NCBI GenBank assembly: GCA_964648365.1
Contig: CAZYLK010000015.1
Location: 1 to 55,236 of the forward strand
Source of the DNA: SURF-32 sp964648365
GTDB taxonomy: Bacteria > Planctomycetota > Phycisphaerae > UBA1845
DNA: 55,236 nucleotides
Direction of reading: 5' to 3'
Shown one piece after another: positions 28,005 to 36,496 of the stretch (positions within the stretch are counted from its first letter, which is position 1; the number at the start of each line of letters is the position of its first letter). The translations under genes were made by a program, and so were the position numbers. Below the pieces are notes generated by a model. It was not told the DNA's origin, searched no databases, and saw only the letters and a list, made by a program, of their open reading frames with translations.

Positions 28005-29090
28005 TCACCCGGTTACGCCGTCCGATCGGCGCAGGACTTCGGTGACGTACTCCGCGACCCGGCGTCGCACGTCTTCCAGCGTTCCGTCGATGCGCGCGCC
28101 CGACGCCCGGCGGTGACCGCCGCCGCCGAAGTGGCCGGCGATGGCGGAAACGTCTATGTCCTTCTCGACGTACCCCTCCAGCGGCGCTTTGCTGCGGAAG
28201 CTGGCCCGAACCGGCCCGTCAGGCTGTTCGATCAGAAGCACGGACACGAGCACAGACTGGATTCGCAACGGCTCGTTGATCATGTTCTCCGTTTCCGACG
28301 GGCGTGCATCGATGCGGCGAAACGTGGCCACGTCCAGCGTCATCACCGCGACGCGATCGTCGCAATGCAGTTCGAGCGAGTGCAGCGCCTCGCCCAGCAG
28401 ACGCACGCGGGCCGTCGTGTCCGACTGGAAGATGAGCAGATGATACTCGTTCGGCCGGATGCCGCGCGCCGTCAGCGCCGAGACCGCCGCGAAGGCGCGG
28501 GAATCGGTGTTGGAGTGACAGAACCAGCCGGTATCGGTGGCGATACCCAGAAACAGCGCGACGGCCGCGTCGTCATCCACCGGCCAGCCCATCAGCTCCG
28601 CCCACTCGTGAATCAGCAGGCAGGCGGCCGCGGCGGTGTCATCGAGAACGGCGGCGTCGACCGGGACGTCGCGCGTCGCGTGGTGATCCACTGCGACCCG
28701 AGGCACATCCGTCGTTCTGAGCCAGTCCGCCAGCGGTTCAAGCTGCGAGAACGAGCACGTGTCCGCGATGATCACCCCGTCGACGCCGGACAGGTCGGCG
28801 CGCGTAAGATCGCGGTCCCAGACGGGGATGTGCTCGAACCGCTCGAGGAACGCATACGTCCGCGGAATGGGGTTGAACGCCACGATCCGTGGGTCGCTGC
28901 CGATCCCGCGCAGGATCGAGCGCAGCGCGATCAGGCTGCCGTAGGCGTCACAGTCCGGCCGTGTGTGGGAGATCACCAGCGGGCGCCGCATGGACGCAAC
29001 CCGGTCGCCGGCGGCCCGCCACGATGACTGCTGCTGCGCTTCACGTTTCGGACCGTGCGATGCGTCCCGGTCTGCGGCCTGCTTCATCAC
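28005..29090 (-). CDS. nrnA: DHH-family bifunctional oligoribonuclease/pAp phosphatase
   Basis: This 361-residue phosphoesterase is of the NrnA type. These enzymes degrade short oligoribonucleotides and dephosphorylate 3'-phosphoadenosine 5'-phosphate. Motif I HTRPDCDAYGS, motif II ADTCSFSQL, the DHH motif (AVDHHATRD) and the C-terminal DHHA1 block with FGGGGHRRASGARI are all present. The start at 29090 is preceded by GAGG, which itself overlaps the ribF stop region. A later ATG (28991) would place the start just before motif I and cannot be ruled out. It lies 12 bases downstream of ribF and is likely co-transcribed with it. Confidence 0.85.
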   Translation of the reverse strand: MMKQAADRDASHGPKREAQQQSSWRAAGDRVASMRRPLVISHTRPDCDAYGSLIALRSILRGIGSDPRIVAFNPIPRTYAFLERFEHIPVWDRDLTRADLSGVDGVIIADTCSFSQLEPLADWLRTTDVPRVAVDHHATRDVPVDAAVLDDTAAAACLLIHEWAELMGWPVDDDAAVALFLGIATDTGWFCHSNTDSRAFAAVSALTARGIRPNEYHLLIFQSDTTARVRLLGEALHSLELHCDDRVAVMTLDVATFRRIDARPSETENMINEPLRIQSVLVSVLLIEQPDGPVRASFRSKAPLEGYVEKDIDVSAIAGHFGGGGHRRASGARIDGTLEDVRRRVAEYVTEVLRRSDGVTG

Positions 29091-29102
29091 GTCGCTGCTG
29101 CC

Positions 29103-30047
29103 TCACTTCCTTCCCGCGGCCGTTTGCCGGACGCGGGCCACGTCGATGTTCAACTGTTCAATCAGCGCATCCGGTCCGGTGAAGGGTCGGTTGTCGCGCA
29201 AACGGTCGACGAATTCAAGCGTCACGTCCGCATCATAGATGTCGCCGTCGAAGTCCAGCAGATGGGCCTCGATGCGCTGCCCCTCCTCGCCGAACGTGGG
29301 GGCCGTGCCGATGCTGATCGCGCACGCTCGCGTGACGCCGGCCGCGAACGCCACGCCCGCGTACACGCCGTCTGCGGGCGTCATCTGACCGGTGGTTTCC
29401 ACGTTAGCGGTGGGGAAACCCAGCGTTCGGCCCCGATGCCTCCCATGCACGACCCGCCCGTCGAGGGCGTACGGCCGCCCCAGACACAGCGCCGCCCGTC
29501 GCACCTTTCCCACCGACAGCAGCGATCGCACCAGCGAACTCGACACCATCACGGCCTCGCCCGGCTCGATCTCGAGGCGCACCGGATCGACCACATGGAC
29601 CTGAAAACCGGCGTCGTGTCCGGCCGCGGCCAGCATGTCCGTCGTACCCCGCCGCCCGCGCCCGAACCCGAAGGATGCCCCCTCGACGATGTGCGTCGGG
29701 TGGAACCGGTCCACGATGATCCGCTGAATGAACTCCTCGGCCTCCAGCCCCAGCAGCGATGGCTCGCTGCGGGCCACAACCACCACGTCCGCGCCGTACC
29801 GCCCCAGCAATTCGACCTTCTGCCGCTGCGTGCTCAGCCGGGCAGGGGCCTTGTGCGGCGCGACCACGGTGAGCGGATGCGGCTCGAACGTCAGCACCGC
29901 GACGCGGCCGCCGGTATGGGCGGCGTACATGCCGGATTGGGCCAGAAGCTGCTGATGCGCGCGGTGAACGCCGTCGAAGTTTCCGATCGTCAGCACGCAC
30001 CCCGCAAGCGGCGGCGAAACAGCGTCAATGCCATCCAGCACGATCAT
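29103..30047 (-). CDS. ribF: Bifunctional riboflavin kinase/FAD synthetase
   Basis: RibF phosphorylates riboflavin to FMN and adenylates FMN to FAD in the cytoplasm. The 314-residue protein starts at the ATG at 30047, placing IGNFDGVHRAHQ (nucleotidyltransferase motif) about 21 residues in, as usual. The FAD-synthetase half also has LTFEPHP and GFGRGRRG. The kinase half shows GRRLG-like 'RGRTLGFPTANVE' and the C-terminal VTLEFVDRLRDNRPF. Length equals typical bacterial RibF (about 310). An upstream in-frame start at 30164 adds residues without family similarity. No FMN riboswitch was seen upstream. Confidence 0.93.
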   Translation of the reverse strand: MIVLDGIDAVSPPLAGCVLTIGNFDGVHRAHQQLLAQSGMYAAHTGGRVAVLTFEPHPLTVVAPHKAPARLSTQRQKVELLGRYGADVVVVARSEPSLLGLEAEEFIQRIIVDRFHPTHIVEGASFGFGRGRRGTTDMLAAAGHDAGFQVHVVDPVRLEIEPGEAVMVSSSLVRSLLSVGKVRRAALCLGRPYALDGRVVHGRHRGRTLGFPTANVETTGQMTPADGVYAGVAFAAGVTRACAISIGTAPTFGEEGQRIEAHLLDFDGDIYDADVTLEFVDRLRDNRPFTGPDALIEQLNIDVARVRQTAAGRK

Positions 30048-30142
30048 GCGATCGCAGTATAGCCCGATGGTGCAGGGGAGGGGAATGTCGCGTGCCGAGC
30101 CACGCCTGGCGACGGGGCTGATGGCCGGCGCGTCCTGCGACA

Positions 30143-30403
30143 CTACACGATGAACGGCCCGCATTCGTCTTTCGAGCCGGCGAGCACCGAGACGGCCGTT
30201 GCAATCTCCGCCTTCATTCGAGCGGTCAATTCCGCTCGCGCGGCATCATCCGCCGCAGCTTCGAGCAGCGGCGCGTATCGCGCCCGGACCTCGCGCCGGA
30301 TGCGGCGGGCCTCCGCGCGACGCAGCCCGGGCAGCGCGTCGCGGGCAACAACGTTCGACGTGCTCGTGGCGGGGGCCGACCGTGCTCGCCATCGCTTGAT
30401 CAT
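30143..30403 (-). CDS. Small basic hypothetical protein, coupled to zinc-ribbon gene
   Basis: The 86-residue protein is Arg/Ala-rich and predicted largely helical, with a charged stretch RRAEARRIRREVRARYAPLLE and an amphipathic C-terminal helix ending in KDECGPFIV. It is supported as a gene by its start: ATGA overlaps the stop of the zinc-ribbon membrane protein gene (30400-31056), a classic coupling arrangement. No family is recognised. It has no signal peptide or membrane segment. Its function may be linked to the preceding gene product, but nothing in the sequence shows how. Confidence 0.6.
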   Translation of the reverse strand: MIKRWRARSAPATSTSNVVARDALPGLRRAEARRIRREVRARYAPLLEAAADDAARAELTARMKAEIATAVSVLAGSKDECGPFIV

Positions 30404-31056
30404 AAGTCGTCCTCGTCTTCCGGAGCGCGTCGCACCGGATCCGCGGCCGCCGCGGCGTCCCAGCCCTGTGAAAGCACCGCGGCCGAGCGCTCCGCCAGCG
30501 AGACACCGCCGGTCGGCGTTCCGCACTCCGGACACTGGCCGCTGACGTTGCCCCGAAGAAGGTAGCCGCACTTGCGGCAGCGACTACGCACAAAGGCCAG
30601 CCCACACTCGGGACATCGTCCGCTGACGTTGCCCCGCAGATCATAGCCGCATCGGCGACAGTGGCCGTCCAGGTACGATGCCTGCGGCAGCGTCAGCCCC
30701 GCGACGATTGACCAGATCAGCAGCGTCGCCGCCGGTACGGCCGGGATCCAATACACCGAAGGCCATTGTACCAGGCCGGCCGCGACGGCGGTCAGCCAGG
30801 TCAGCACGCCGCCGTGAATGAAATATCGCTCACTGAACCGCTTCTTCCGCAGCAGCAGCATGGCCGGCAGGGCGCAGATTGCCCCCACCATGATACCCGC
30901 CAGCGTGCCCACAAGCATCGGCCCCGGCAAGCCGCCCAACGCGACAAACCCGCAACTGACGCCGCAGATCGCCCCCATGCCGACGTAGATCATCCCGACC
31001 GCCATCGCCCGGTTCTTGTGCATCGCTTCCGTGGCGTTGTTCGGCTTGTAAGTCAT
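30400..31056 (-). CDS. Membrane protein with twin zinc ribbons
   Basis: The 218-residue protein has about four hydrophobic segments in its first 125 residues (including GMIYVGMGAICGVSCGFVAL and LVGTLAGIMVGAICALPAML). Two tandem four-cysteine zinc ribbons follow: CRRCGYDLRGNVSGRCPECG and CRKCGYLLRGNVSGQCPECG. These ribbons are frequent in planctomycetes and probably bind zinc at the cytoplasmic side; their partner is unknown. The ATG at 31056 is chosen over a longer frame to 31164 that adds Arg-rich residues. The gene is coupled to an 86-residue protein by an ATGA overlap, and a second single-ribbon membrane protein lies upstream. Confidence 0.75.
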   Translation of the reverse strand: MTYKPNNATEAMHKNRAMAVGMIYVGMGAICGVSCGFVALGGLPGPMLVGTLAGIMVGAICALPAMLLLRKKRFSERYFIHGGVLTWLTAVAAGLVQWPSVYWIPAVPAATLLIWSIVAGLTLPQASYLDGHCRRCGYDLRGNVSGRCPECGLAFVRSRCRKCGYLLRGNVSGQCPECGTPTGGVSLAERSAAVLSQGWDAAAAADPVRRAPEDEDDL

Positions 31057-31191
31057 AGCGTCACAGCGCGGCGGCGACCCGTAACAACGAGGAACACGCC
31101 CAGCACAACGACGACGGCTGCCAGGCAACATGCGACGAGCGTCACCCTGTGTCGCCGCGTCCATGAGGAGTGTGAAACGACGTTGCTCGAT

Positions 31192-31749
31192 TCAGGATTC
31201 ACCGCAACAGTCCTCCGCCGGCGCCCGGCCGCCGGTGATGCTCCCGCACTCCGGGCAGCGCCCGCTCACGTTGCCGATCAGGCTGTAGCCGCATTTCAGG
31301 CACCGGCTTGTCGCGGCCCGCCGCCTGCGGATCACGCGCGGAATCAAGACCAGCAGCACGGCGATGCCCGCCGAACTGCCGCTGATGGGAAGGAGCGGGG
31401 CGGTCAACTTCCACTGGCCGCTCCAGCAATCATGCGGTCCAAACGGGCCGGTGAGGGTACCCACTCGGACAACTTCGATGTAAAGCCGGCGCCCCGCGAC
31501 GTAGGCCGTAGCGAATGTCTCGACCTGTGCGCCCTCGGGACACGCGGCCCATGGGGAACCTTGATCCATGAGCTGAAATCGAAGCCGCTCGAACACGCCG
31601 ACCCTGGATTCCTTTCCGTACACATATGTCAACTCGGACCGAGCCGCGAGTGCCAGGACCGCGGCACCGACGGCCACCTGGACGAGCACAACCAGTGCTA
31701 CGATCCGAGTCACGCCGAGTGGCACCGTGTGCGACCCGCGGCTACTCAT
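31192..31749 (-). CDS. Membrane protein with single zinc ribbon
   Basis: The 185-residue protein has an N-terminal membrane segment (about 15-36) and an extracytoplasmic part of about 85 residues. A second membrane segment (about 118-136, GIAVLLVLIPRV) is followed by a C-terminal ribbon CLKCGYSLIGNVSGRCPECG and a short tail rich in Cys. The ribbon is nearly identical to the two in the neighbouring gene, which indicates duplication of the module. The start ATG at 31749 gives the expected signal-anchor. No enzymatic motif is visible. Confidence 0.75.
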   Translation of the reverse strand: MSSRGSHTVPLGVTRIVALVVLVQVAVGAAVLALAARSELTYVYGKESRVGVFERLRFQLMDQGSPWAACPEGAQVETFATAYVAGRRLYIEVVRVGTLTGPFGPHDCWSGQWKLTAPLLPISGSSAGIAVLLVLIPRVIRRRRAATSRCLKCGYSLIGNVSGRCPECGSITGGRAPAEDCCGES

Positions 31750-32132
31750 GGGTGCAACCTTCCCGTACGTGCTCCGGCCGACCCGGCCCGCGCCGGCTCG
31801 ACGGGCCGCCGACTGTCACCGTCGCCGCCATTGTACAGCAAATCCCCGCGTGGCCGGAGTGTGCCCACACCCTGTCAAGGCGACGGCGCGCCGCCCGCGG
31901 AGTCCGGCTCGGGTGGACCGAGGCGGGTCGCGGGCACCGGCGGCGTTCGCGGCACTGTGACGGCACGCGATGGCGTCCTTTCGCGGACCCAGCGTCCGCT
32001 CCGGAAAAAAACGCGGTTCTTTCCTTTCCGGGAGCACGCCCCCCCCGGCGGTCCGGCGAGTGCTCCAGACGATATCGTAGCCTCTGGGCACGGGGCGTAC
32101 GCCGTCATCGCTTCCCGTCTGGAGTTCACATC
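31750..32132. other. Divergent intergenic region, no gene recognised
   Basis: This 383-base region lies between the divergent zinc-ribbon and dockerin genes and so should contain two promoters. Frames that cross it are extensions without family similarity. A GC-rich stretch with a run of seven A (near 32008) and a run of C (near 32041) is present. GGAG at 32121-32124 is the ribosome site of the dockerin gene. No clear -35/-10 pair was identified. Confidence 0.45.
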
Positions 32133-32882
32133 ATGCGCGTACGATTCAACGACGTGCGGCTGTACGCAGCCGCGCTGGTGCTCTTTCTTGTCTATGCCGC
32201 ATGGCAGATCACGCCCCGCGGCGTGCGCGGCGTGCCGGTCGTGGTCCCGGGTGACTGCCCGATGACGATTGCTGACAGCGTTCCCGCCGACGGTTTCATC
32301 GACGTCCTGCACTATCTCGACGGCGACAGTCAACCGGCCGGCATCTCCGTCGTGCATGTTCAATTCACGCAATCCGTCCAGTTACAGTCGAGCGATATCA
32401 CGGTCCTTTCGACCGGCGATGCGCCCAGCGTTCTGGCCGTTTCTGGAATGTACGACGAGTGGGACATCGTCCTGGACGGCCCGCCGGAACCGGGAACCAC
32501 GACCGCGCTGGCGTTCTGCGGTGGGACGGCGTCCATCATCTTTCACTCGCGGCCGGGCGATTTTGACTACGACGGCGACGTGGACGCGTCCGACGTCAGC
32601 GCGCTTGCCGCGGCCGTCGGCGCTGGAAGCACCGCGCTTGGCCTGCACGACTTCGACCGCAATGGCGTGATCGACGGAGACGACGTTGACCTGCTGGACG
32701 CCGTTCTCGAGGCGGAAGGGTTTGATCCCGCCATCTATGGGTCCAATCCGACGCAGGTTCTGTGCTGTTGCGAGTCAGGCTACTGCAGCATGCGCATCGG
32801 TCCGTCGTGTGGGTCAGGCTGCACCGAGACCGACTGTCCCTGCGCACCCACGTCGTGCGCCGACAACGGCAATTCGAGTTGA
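32133..32882 (+). CDS. Exported dockerin-type protein with Cys-rich tail
   Basis: The 249-residue protein has an N-terminal hydrophobic signal or anchor (LYAAALVLFLVYAAW, about 9-23). A beta-rich domain of about 110 residues follows. A type I dockerin-like pair of calcium loops comes next: DFDYDGDVDASDVSALAAAV and DFDRNGVIDGDDVDLLDAVL. The tail of about 40 residues is packed with Cys (CCCESGYC, CGSGCTETDCPC). Dockerin pairs are common at the C-termini of planctomycete exoproteins, where they probably mediate surface assembly rather than a clostridial cellulosome. GGAG precedes the ATG at 32133. The gene converges with the kinase gene 70 bases downstream. Confidence 0.8.
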   Translation: MRVRFNDVRLYAAALVLFLVYAAWQITPRGVRGVPVVVPGDCPMTIADSVPADGFIDVLHYLDGDSQPAGISVVHVQFTQSVQLQSSDITVLSTGDAPSVLAVSGMYDEWDIVLDGPPEPGTTTALAFCGGTASIIFHSRPGDFDYDGDVDASDVSALAAAVGAGSTALGLHDFDRNGVIDGDDVDLLDAVLEAEGFDPAIYGSNPTQVLCCCESGYCSMRIGPSCGSGCTETDCPCAPTSCADNGNSS

Positions 32883-32952
32883 GGCCGCCCATACGTGCGC
32901 CACAAATGTCCGGGGTTCGACTCCGTGCCGGGCGCGCCGTCGTCCGGCCGGG

Positions 32953-35430
32953 TCATTCCCCATTCCCATCGCCGTTGGGCTGGTGTGTGCTCGCCGGGAA
33001 GTAGACCAGCCGGCCGTCACTCGGTCGAATCCACTCGATCACGCGCTGGCGGGCGTCGGTCAGGTCGGGAGACATTTCGGACACGATGACGATTCCGTCA
33101 TCTGCGACCTCATAAGAAAATGAGGCGGCCGTGCGGCCGTCCCGCAGGCTGACGCCCGCCGCCTCCAGATCGTCCAGAGTGTCTGGCCAGGCGCCCTGCG
33201 CCGCTCGATGCTCTATGGCCGCGGAAGCAATCCGGAGCGCGTCGCGCCGGGATTGTGTCCGCCGTTTCGCCAGGAAATGCCACGCCGGTGGATCAAAAAT
33301 CCACAGCATCGACTCGCGTTCGCGCCGGGCGGCGAGTTCGTCCCACAGCGCCATGACTTTCTCGTGAATCTCCGCGCTGGGGCGCGACTCCCAAGTGCGG
33401 GTGTCGGTGATGAACCGGTCAATCAACGCGTGAACGTCGTCGGCGTCCATGGCTCGCGCCCGAGCAATGTTGGCCGGCCTCATCGCATTCTTCTCGGTCA
33501 GGTAACCGTACAGAAACCGATCCAGCCGGCGCAGATCGAACCACTCCTCCGTGTCGGCACTGTCGGACACCAGGGAAGCGTTGAACAGCTCCATCAGCGC
33601 CATGCGCCGGCTCAGCAGCGCAGGCTCAAACGTGACGACCTCCGGGTCGGACAGCATCCATCGTGTGTAGGGAAGCAGTTCACCCGGATTGGGCAGTCCT
33701 CGCGTCAGGATGTGCTGCATGCCGGCGTAGATGCGATCCTGGCTCTGCGCGGAGCGGAGCTTGTGCAGCACGAGAACACCATCGCCGATGTCGGCCGCGA
33801 TGCGTCGCGCGGCGGTAAGGTCGCGCACGGCGCTGTCGTGTTCCCCGCGCAGGAAGCGAAGGCATGCCCGGGCCACAAACGCATCGCCGACGGCACAGGC
33901 TGGCTCGATTGGCTCCCGGCCCCACTCCATCCCCTCGACCTCAGTGTCTTTCTCAAGACGGAAGCGGATCACCGTGGTTTCGAGCAGTTCTGCCAGTTCA
34001 TCCAGCCGAGGGGAGGACTCGTCCAGCCAGGCCACTGCCTCGGCGAACGCGGCTGAGCCTTCGCTTCGAATTGCTGCGCCAACGTTCGGCGGGGCGCCCT
34101 CGGCGAACGGCTCGAACAGGCCGGTCGAGTCCACGGTAGCGCCGTGATAACGCGCCCAGTACGCGGGGGCGTCGGGCAACGGGATGCTCAAGATCGCCGC
34201 GTAGATGTTGGCGAGCTGCATTTGAGGCTGGTATTCGCCCTCCAGCCGCTGCGTGTCGTCCCGCCTGATGATGTCGAACCGCCGCTGCGCGGAGGAGGCC
34301 TCCGACTGGCGAAGGCTAGCGCGATCGCGCACGACCAGCACCAGCGCCGCCACCGATGCGGCGATCGCGATCAGCAGAGTGACCGTGCGGCGCCTCTTCC
34401 ACAAGCGCTTGCGCAGGACGTAGAGCAAGGCGCGCTGCCGGTGCGTCAGCGGCTCGCCGGCGATGAACTGTCGAATCTCCTCGACCAGCGCTCCGACATC
34501 CTGGTAGCGCTGGTCCGGATCGGCCTGCACCGCGCGGGTCAGGATGGCGGTCAGGTCGCGATCGGCGTGACAGGGGGACTCGCCCTCCCGCCGCGTCCGC
34601 CCCATGACGATGTCGTGTCCGATCATCCCCAGCCCGTACACGTCGCCGCGCATGTCGGCTGTCGCTATCCGACCTGATCGGATTTCCGGGGGGATGTACC
34701 CCGGCGTCCCGATCTGAGCCCCGGGGTGCGGCTCAGCATGTTCCTGGAGCGTGGCCAGTCCGAAGTCGATCAATCGCGGCATGTTCGCGCGGTCCACCAG
34801 AACGTTGGACGGATTGATGTCGCGATGGATGACGCCGTGTTGATGCGCATGGCGTACACCCTCACAGACGTGCATCCACAGTTCCAGCCGCTGGGTGAGC
34901 GTCAGTGCGGGGTTTTTTTGCAGGTAGATGTAAAGCGGTGCCCCGTCAACGTACTCCATGGCCAGAAACGGCCGGCCGTCCGCGGCCACGCCGGCATCGT
35001 GAATCGTCGCAATGTTCGGATGGCGCAGTTTCGACGCCGCGGCGATCTCGCGCTCGAAATAAACGCGGGCCGATTCGCTCATCAAGCGGCGGACCTTCAA
35101 CGCCACCGTGCGACCCGTGGACAATTGCCGGGCTCGATACACGACGCCCTGGGCGCCGCGGTAAACCTTCGCCTCGACGACGAACCCCGGGATGTCCATG
35201 TCCGCGTCCGGTTGAAGCGCCACGTCTACCGGGCCATCCGCCCGAACGCCCTGAAACGCGAAGACAGCCGGCACGGAAACGCCGCACCGGATCGCGTCGT
35301 CGATGCCGTCGACCTCGGTGAACAACTGCGTCAGTTCCGCGGCGTGCTCCGGATATTCCGTCAGGATCGCGCTGCGATCGAGCTCGCCTCCCTCGAGAAT
35401 CGAATTGAGAACGTGCGTCAGTTCGCTCAT
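32953..35430 (-). CDS. Transmembrane Ser/Thr protein kinase (Pkn type)
   Basis: The 825-residue kinase has an N-terminal region of about 85 residues typical of planctomycete kinases (ILTEYPEHAAELTQLF). The kinase domain (about 86-325) follows with glycine loop YRGAQGVVYRA, VALKV (Lys112), HRDINPSNV (Asp204), DFG (222-224) and GTPGYIPPE. The catalytic-loop Lys of HRDxKxxN is Asn here, which is unusual. After basic residues, one membrane helix (about 349-367) leads to an extracytoplasmic part of about 450 residues with helical repeats and a C-terminal beta region. It overlaps the upstream sigma factor gene by four bases, so the two are co-translated. Confidence 0.9.
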   Translation of the reverse strand: MSELTHVLNSILEGGELDRSAILTEYPEHAAELTQLFTEVDGIDDAIRCGVSVPAVFAFQGVRADGPVDVALQPDADMDIPGFVVEAKVYRGAQGVVYRARQLSTGRTVALKVRRLMSESARVYFEREIAAASKLRHPNIATIHDAGVAADGRPFLAMEYVDGAPLYIYLQKNPALTLTQRLELWMHVCEGVRHAHQHGVIHRDINPSNVLVDRANMPRLIDFGLATLQEHAEPHPGAQIGTPGYIPPEIRSGRIATADMRGDVYGLGMIGHDIVMGRTRREGESPCHADRDLTAILTRAVQADPDQRYQDVGALVEEIRQFIAGEPLTHRQRALLYVLRKRLWKRRRTVTLLIAIAASVAALVLVVRDRASLRQSEASSAQRRFDIIRRDDTQRLEGEYQPQMQLANIYAAILSIPLPDAPAYWARYHGATVDSTGLFEPFAEGAPPNVGAAIRSEGSAAFAEAVAWLDESSPRLDELAELLETTVIRFRLEKDTEVEGMEWGREPIEPACAVGDAFVARACLRFLRGEHDSAVRDLTAARRIAADIGDGVLVLHKLRSAQSQDRIYAGMQHILTRGLPNPGELLPYTRWMLSDPEVVTFEPALLSRRMALMELFNASLVSDSADTEEWFDLRRLDRFLYGYLTEKNAMRPANIARARAMDADDVHALIDRFITDTRTWESRPSAEIHEKVMALWDELAARRERESMLWIFDPPAWHFLAKRRTQSRRDALRIASAAIEHRAAQGAWPDTLDDLEAAGVSLRDGRTAASFSYEVADDGIVIVSEMSPDLTDARQRVIEWIRPSDGRLVYFPASTHQPNGDGNGE

Positions 35431-36026
35431 CGGACCCTCCTCAAGGCTCGAAACAGCCGCTCAATGCCCCGTCGGAGCCGCGCAGCCGCGGCCTGGTACG
35501 TGCAATCCATCAGCGCCGCCGCTTCCGCGATCGAAAACCCCTCCAGCCGAACCAGGATCAGGGCTTCGCGCTCCCGCAGCGGCATTTCACTTAACGCGTC
35601 GTTAAGACGTTTCAACTCTTGTCTGAAGGCCAACTGGGTGCCGGGGGTCGCCTGCGTGCCCGGAATCCAACTCGGTGAGAGGCTCTCGCCGCCGCTCTCC
35701 GGCGTCCGCGTAAGACGCACCGCATGGGTCTCGAGCGGCCGCTCCTGCGACCATCGCAGCGCCAGCCGCCTGGCCGCCGTGGACATCCACCGGATGAACG
35801 CCAGTTCGCCCTGGTAGACAAACTCCTCACGCCGGGAGAGCAGGTGCAGCGCGACCTCCTGGGCAAGATCCTCGGTCCCGAAGCGCTTGACCAGCGCGGC
35901 ATCGGCGCGAAAATTCAGAATAGTGCAGAGTCTGCCCCAGTTCCGCATGAGGCAGGCATCCAGCGAGGCGTCGGAGCCGTATTCAATCGCGCCGGAGTGG
36001 GACGGGTTGGCAGGCTGGGTGAGCAT
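35427..36026 (-). CDS. ECF-family RNA polymerase sigma factor
   Basis: The 199-residue protein is a sigma-70 family ECF factor. Region 2 shows TEDLAQEVALHLLSRREEF and the promoter-melting FIRWMSTAARRLAL. A Ser/Pro-rich linker precedes region 4, with LREREALILVRLEGFSIAEAAALMDCTYQAAAARLRRGI as a helix-turn-helix. The ATG at 36026 is used; the frame extends to 36173 with no family similarity. The stop overlaps the kinase start (ATGA). ECF-kinase pairs are typical of planctomycetes, in which the kinase is thought to control the sigma factor. A CCGGCC/GGCCGG hairpin lies 20-35 bases upstream of the start. Confidence 0.88.
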   Translation of the reverse strand: MLTQPANPSHSGAIEYGSDASLDACLMRNWGRLCTILNFRADAALVKRFGTEDLAQEVALHLLSRREEFVYQGELAFIRWMSTAARRLALRWSQERPLETHAVRLTRTPESGGESLSPSWIPGTQATPGTQLAFRQELKRLNDALSEMPLREREALILVRLEGFSIAEAAALMDCTYQAAAARLRRGIERLFRALRRVR

Positions 36027-36496
36027 GATGCAACTTACTCGGAGCCCGGCCGCACGGCCGGCATACACGCAATTCGCCAGCGACGGATCTATCCGTCCAC
36101 GGGAACGAGGGGGGTTCGCGGTGCGGGGCGCCGGCGAGGCCTGTTGTTGGCGGTAGGCTCCCCGCCGGCCCAATGGGCCGGCGCCTCCGCAGCCGCGAAG
36201 TCTCTTTTCGAGATGGACCGCTAAGCCGGACCTCTCTCTCTCGTTTGGTGGGGCAGTCCACCCCTAGTTCCAAAAGGCGCGCCGCGCGAAATTTAGACAT
36301 TTTTTTTCGTTTTTTTTTTGGAATCGCCGCCATCCTACCCAGTTTAACGAATCGGCCCCTCAAATCCGAGCAAATTGGTTGTTTGGCGTCGGACGCGCCC
36401 GCGGCTGCTCGGCGCATCCTGGAGTACAGCCGCCGGCGTCGCCAAGCGATCAGACCTCCCCAGCCACGCGTCGAGCCGATCGATCCCGCAATCGCG
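36027..36496. other. Leader region of the sigma/kinase operon with hairpins and T tracts
   Basis: No confident gene is present in these 470 bases. A 6-bp hairpin (arms CCGGCC and GGCCGG, 36046-36061) sits just before the sigma factor start. A perfect 8-bp hairpin (GCCGGCCC and GGGCCGGC, 36164-36182) lies further up. Two T runs (eight at 36300-36307 and ten at 36310-36319) break the otherwise GC-rich sequence. On the minus strand these are A runs inside a frame starting MAAIPKKKRKKM that stays open to 35983. That frame overlaps the sigma gene in another phase and is not called as a gene. Confidence 0.5.

Noticed and set aside
30150..30545. A plus-strand frame opposite the 86-residue gene and zinc-ribbon tail
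   Set aside because: The minus-strand frame has an ATGA coupling to the zinc-ribbon gene, whereas the plus-strand frame is Arg/Ser/Ala shadow text.
32883..32952. A tRNA-like T-arm (GGTTCGACTCC) in the gap between the dockerin and kinase genes
   Set aside because: The stem has a mismatch, and no anticodon or acceptor arms can be built in the 70-base gap.
36281..36417. PKKKRKK in a leader frame as a nuclear-localisation-like or coding signal
   Set aside because: It arises from A homopolymers in a frame that overlaps the sigma factor gene in another phase and lacks family similarity. Only the homopolymers are noted as a finding.
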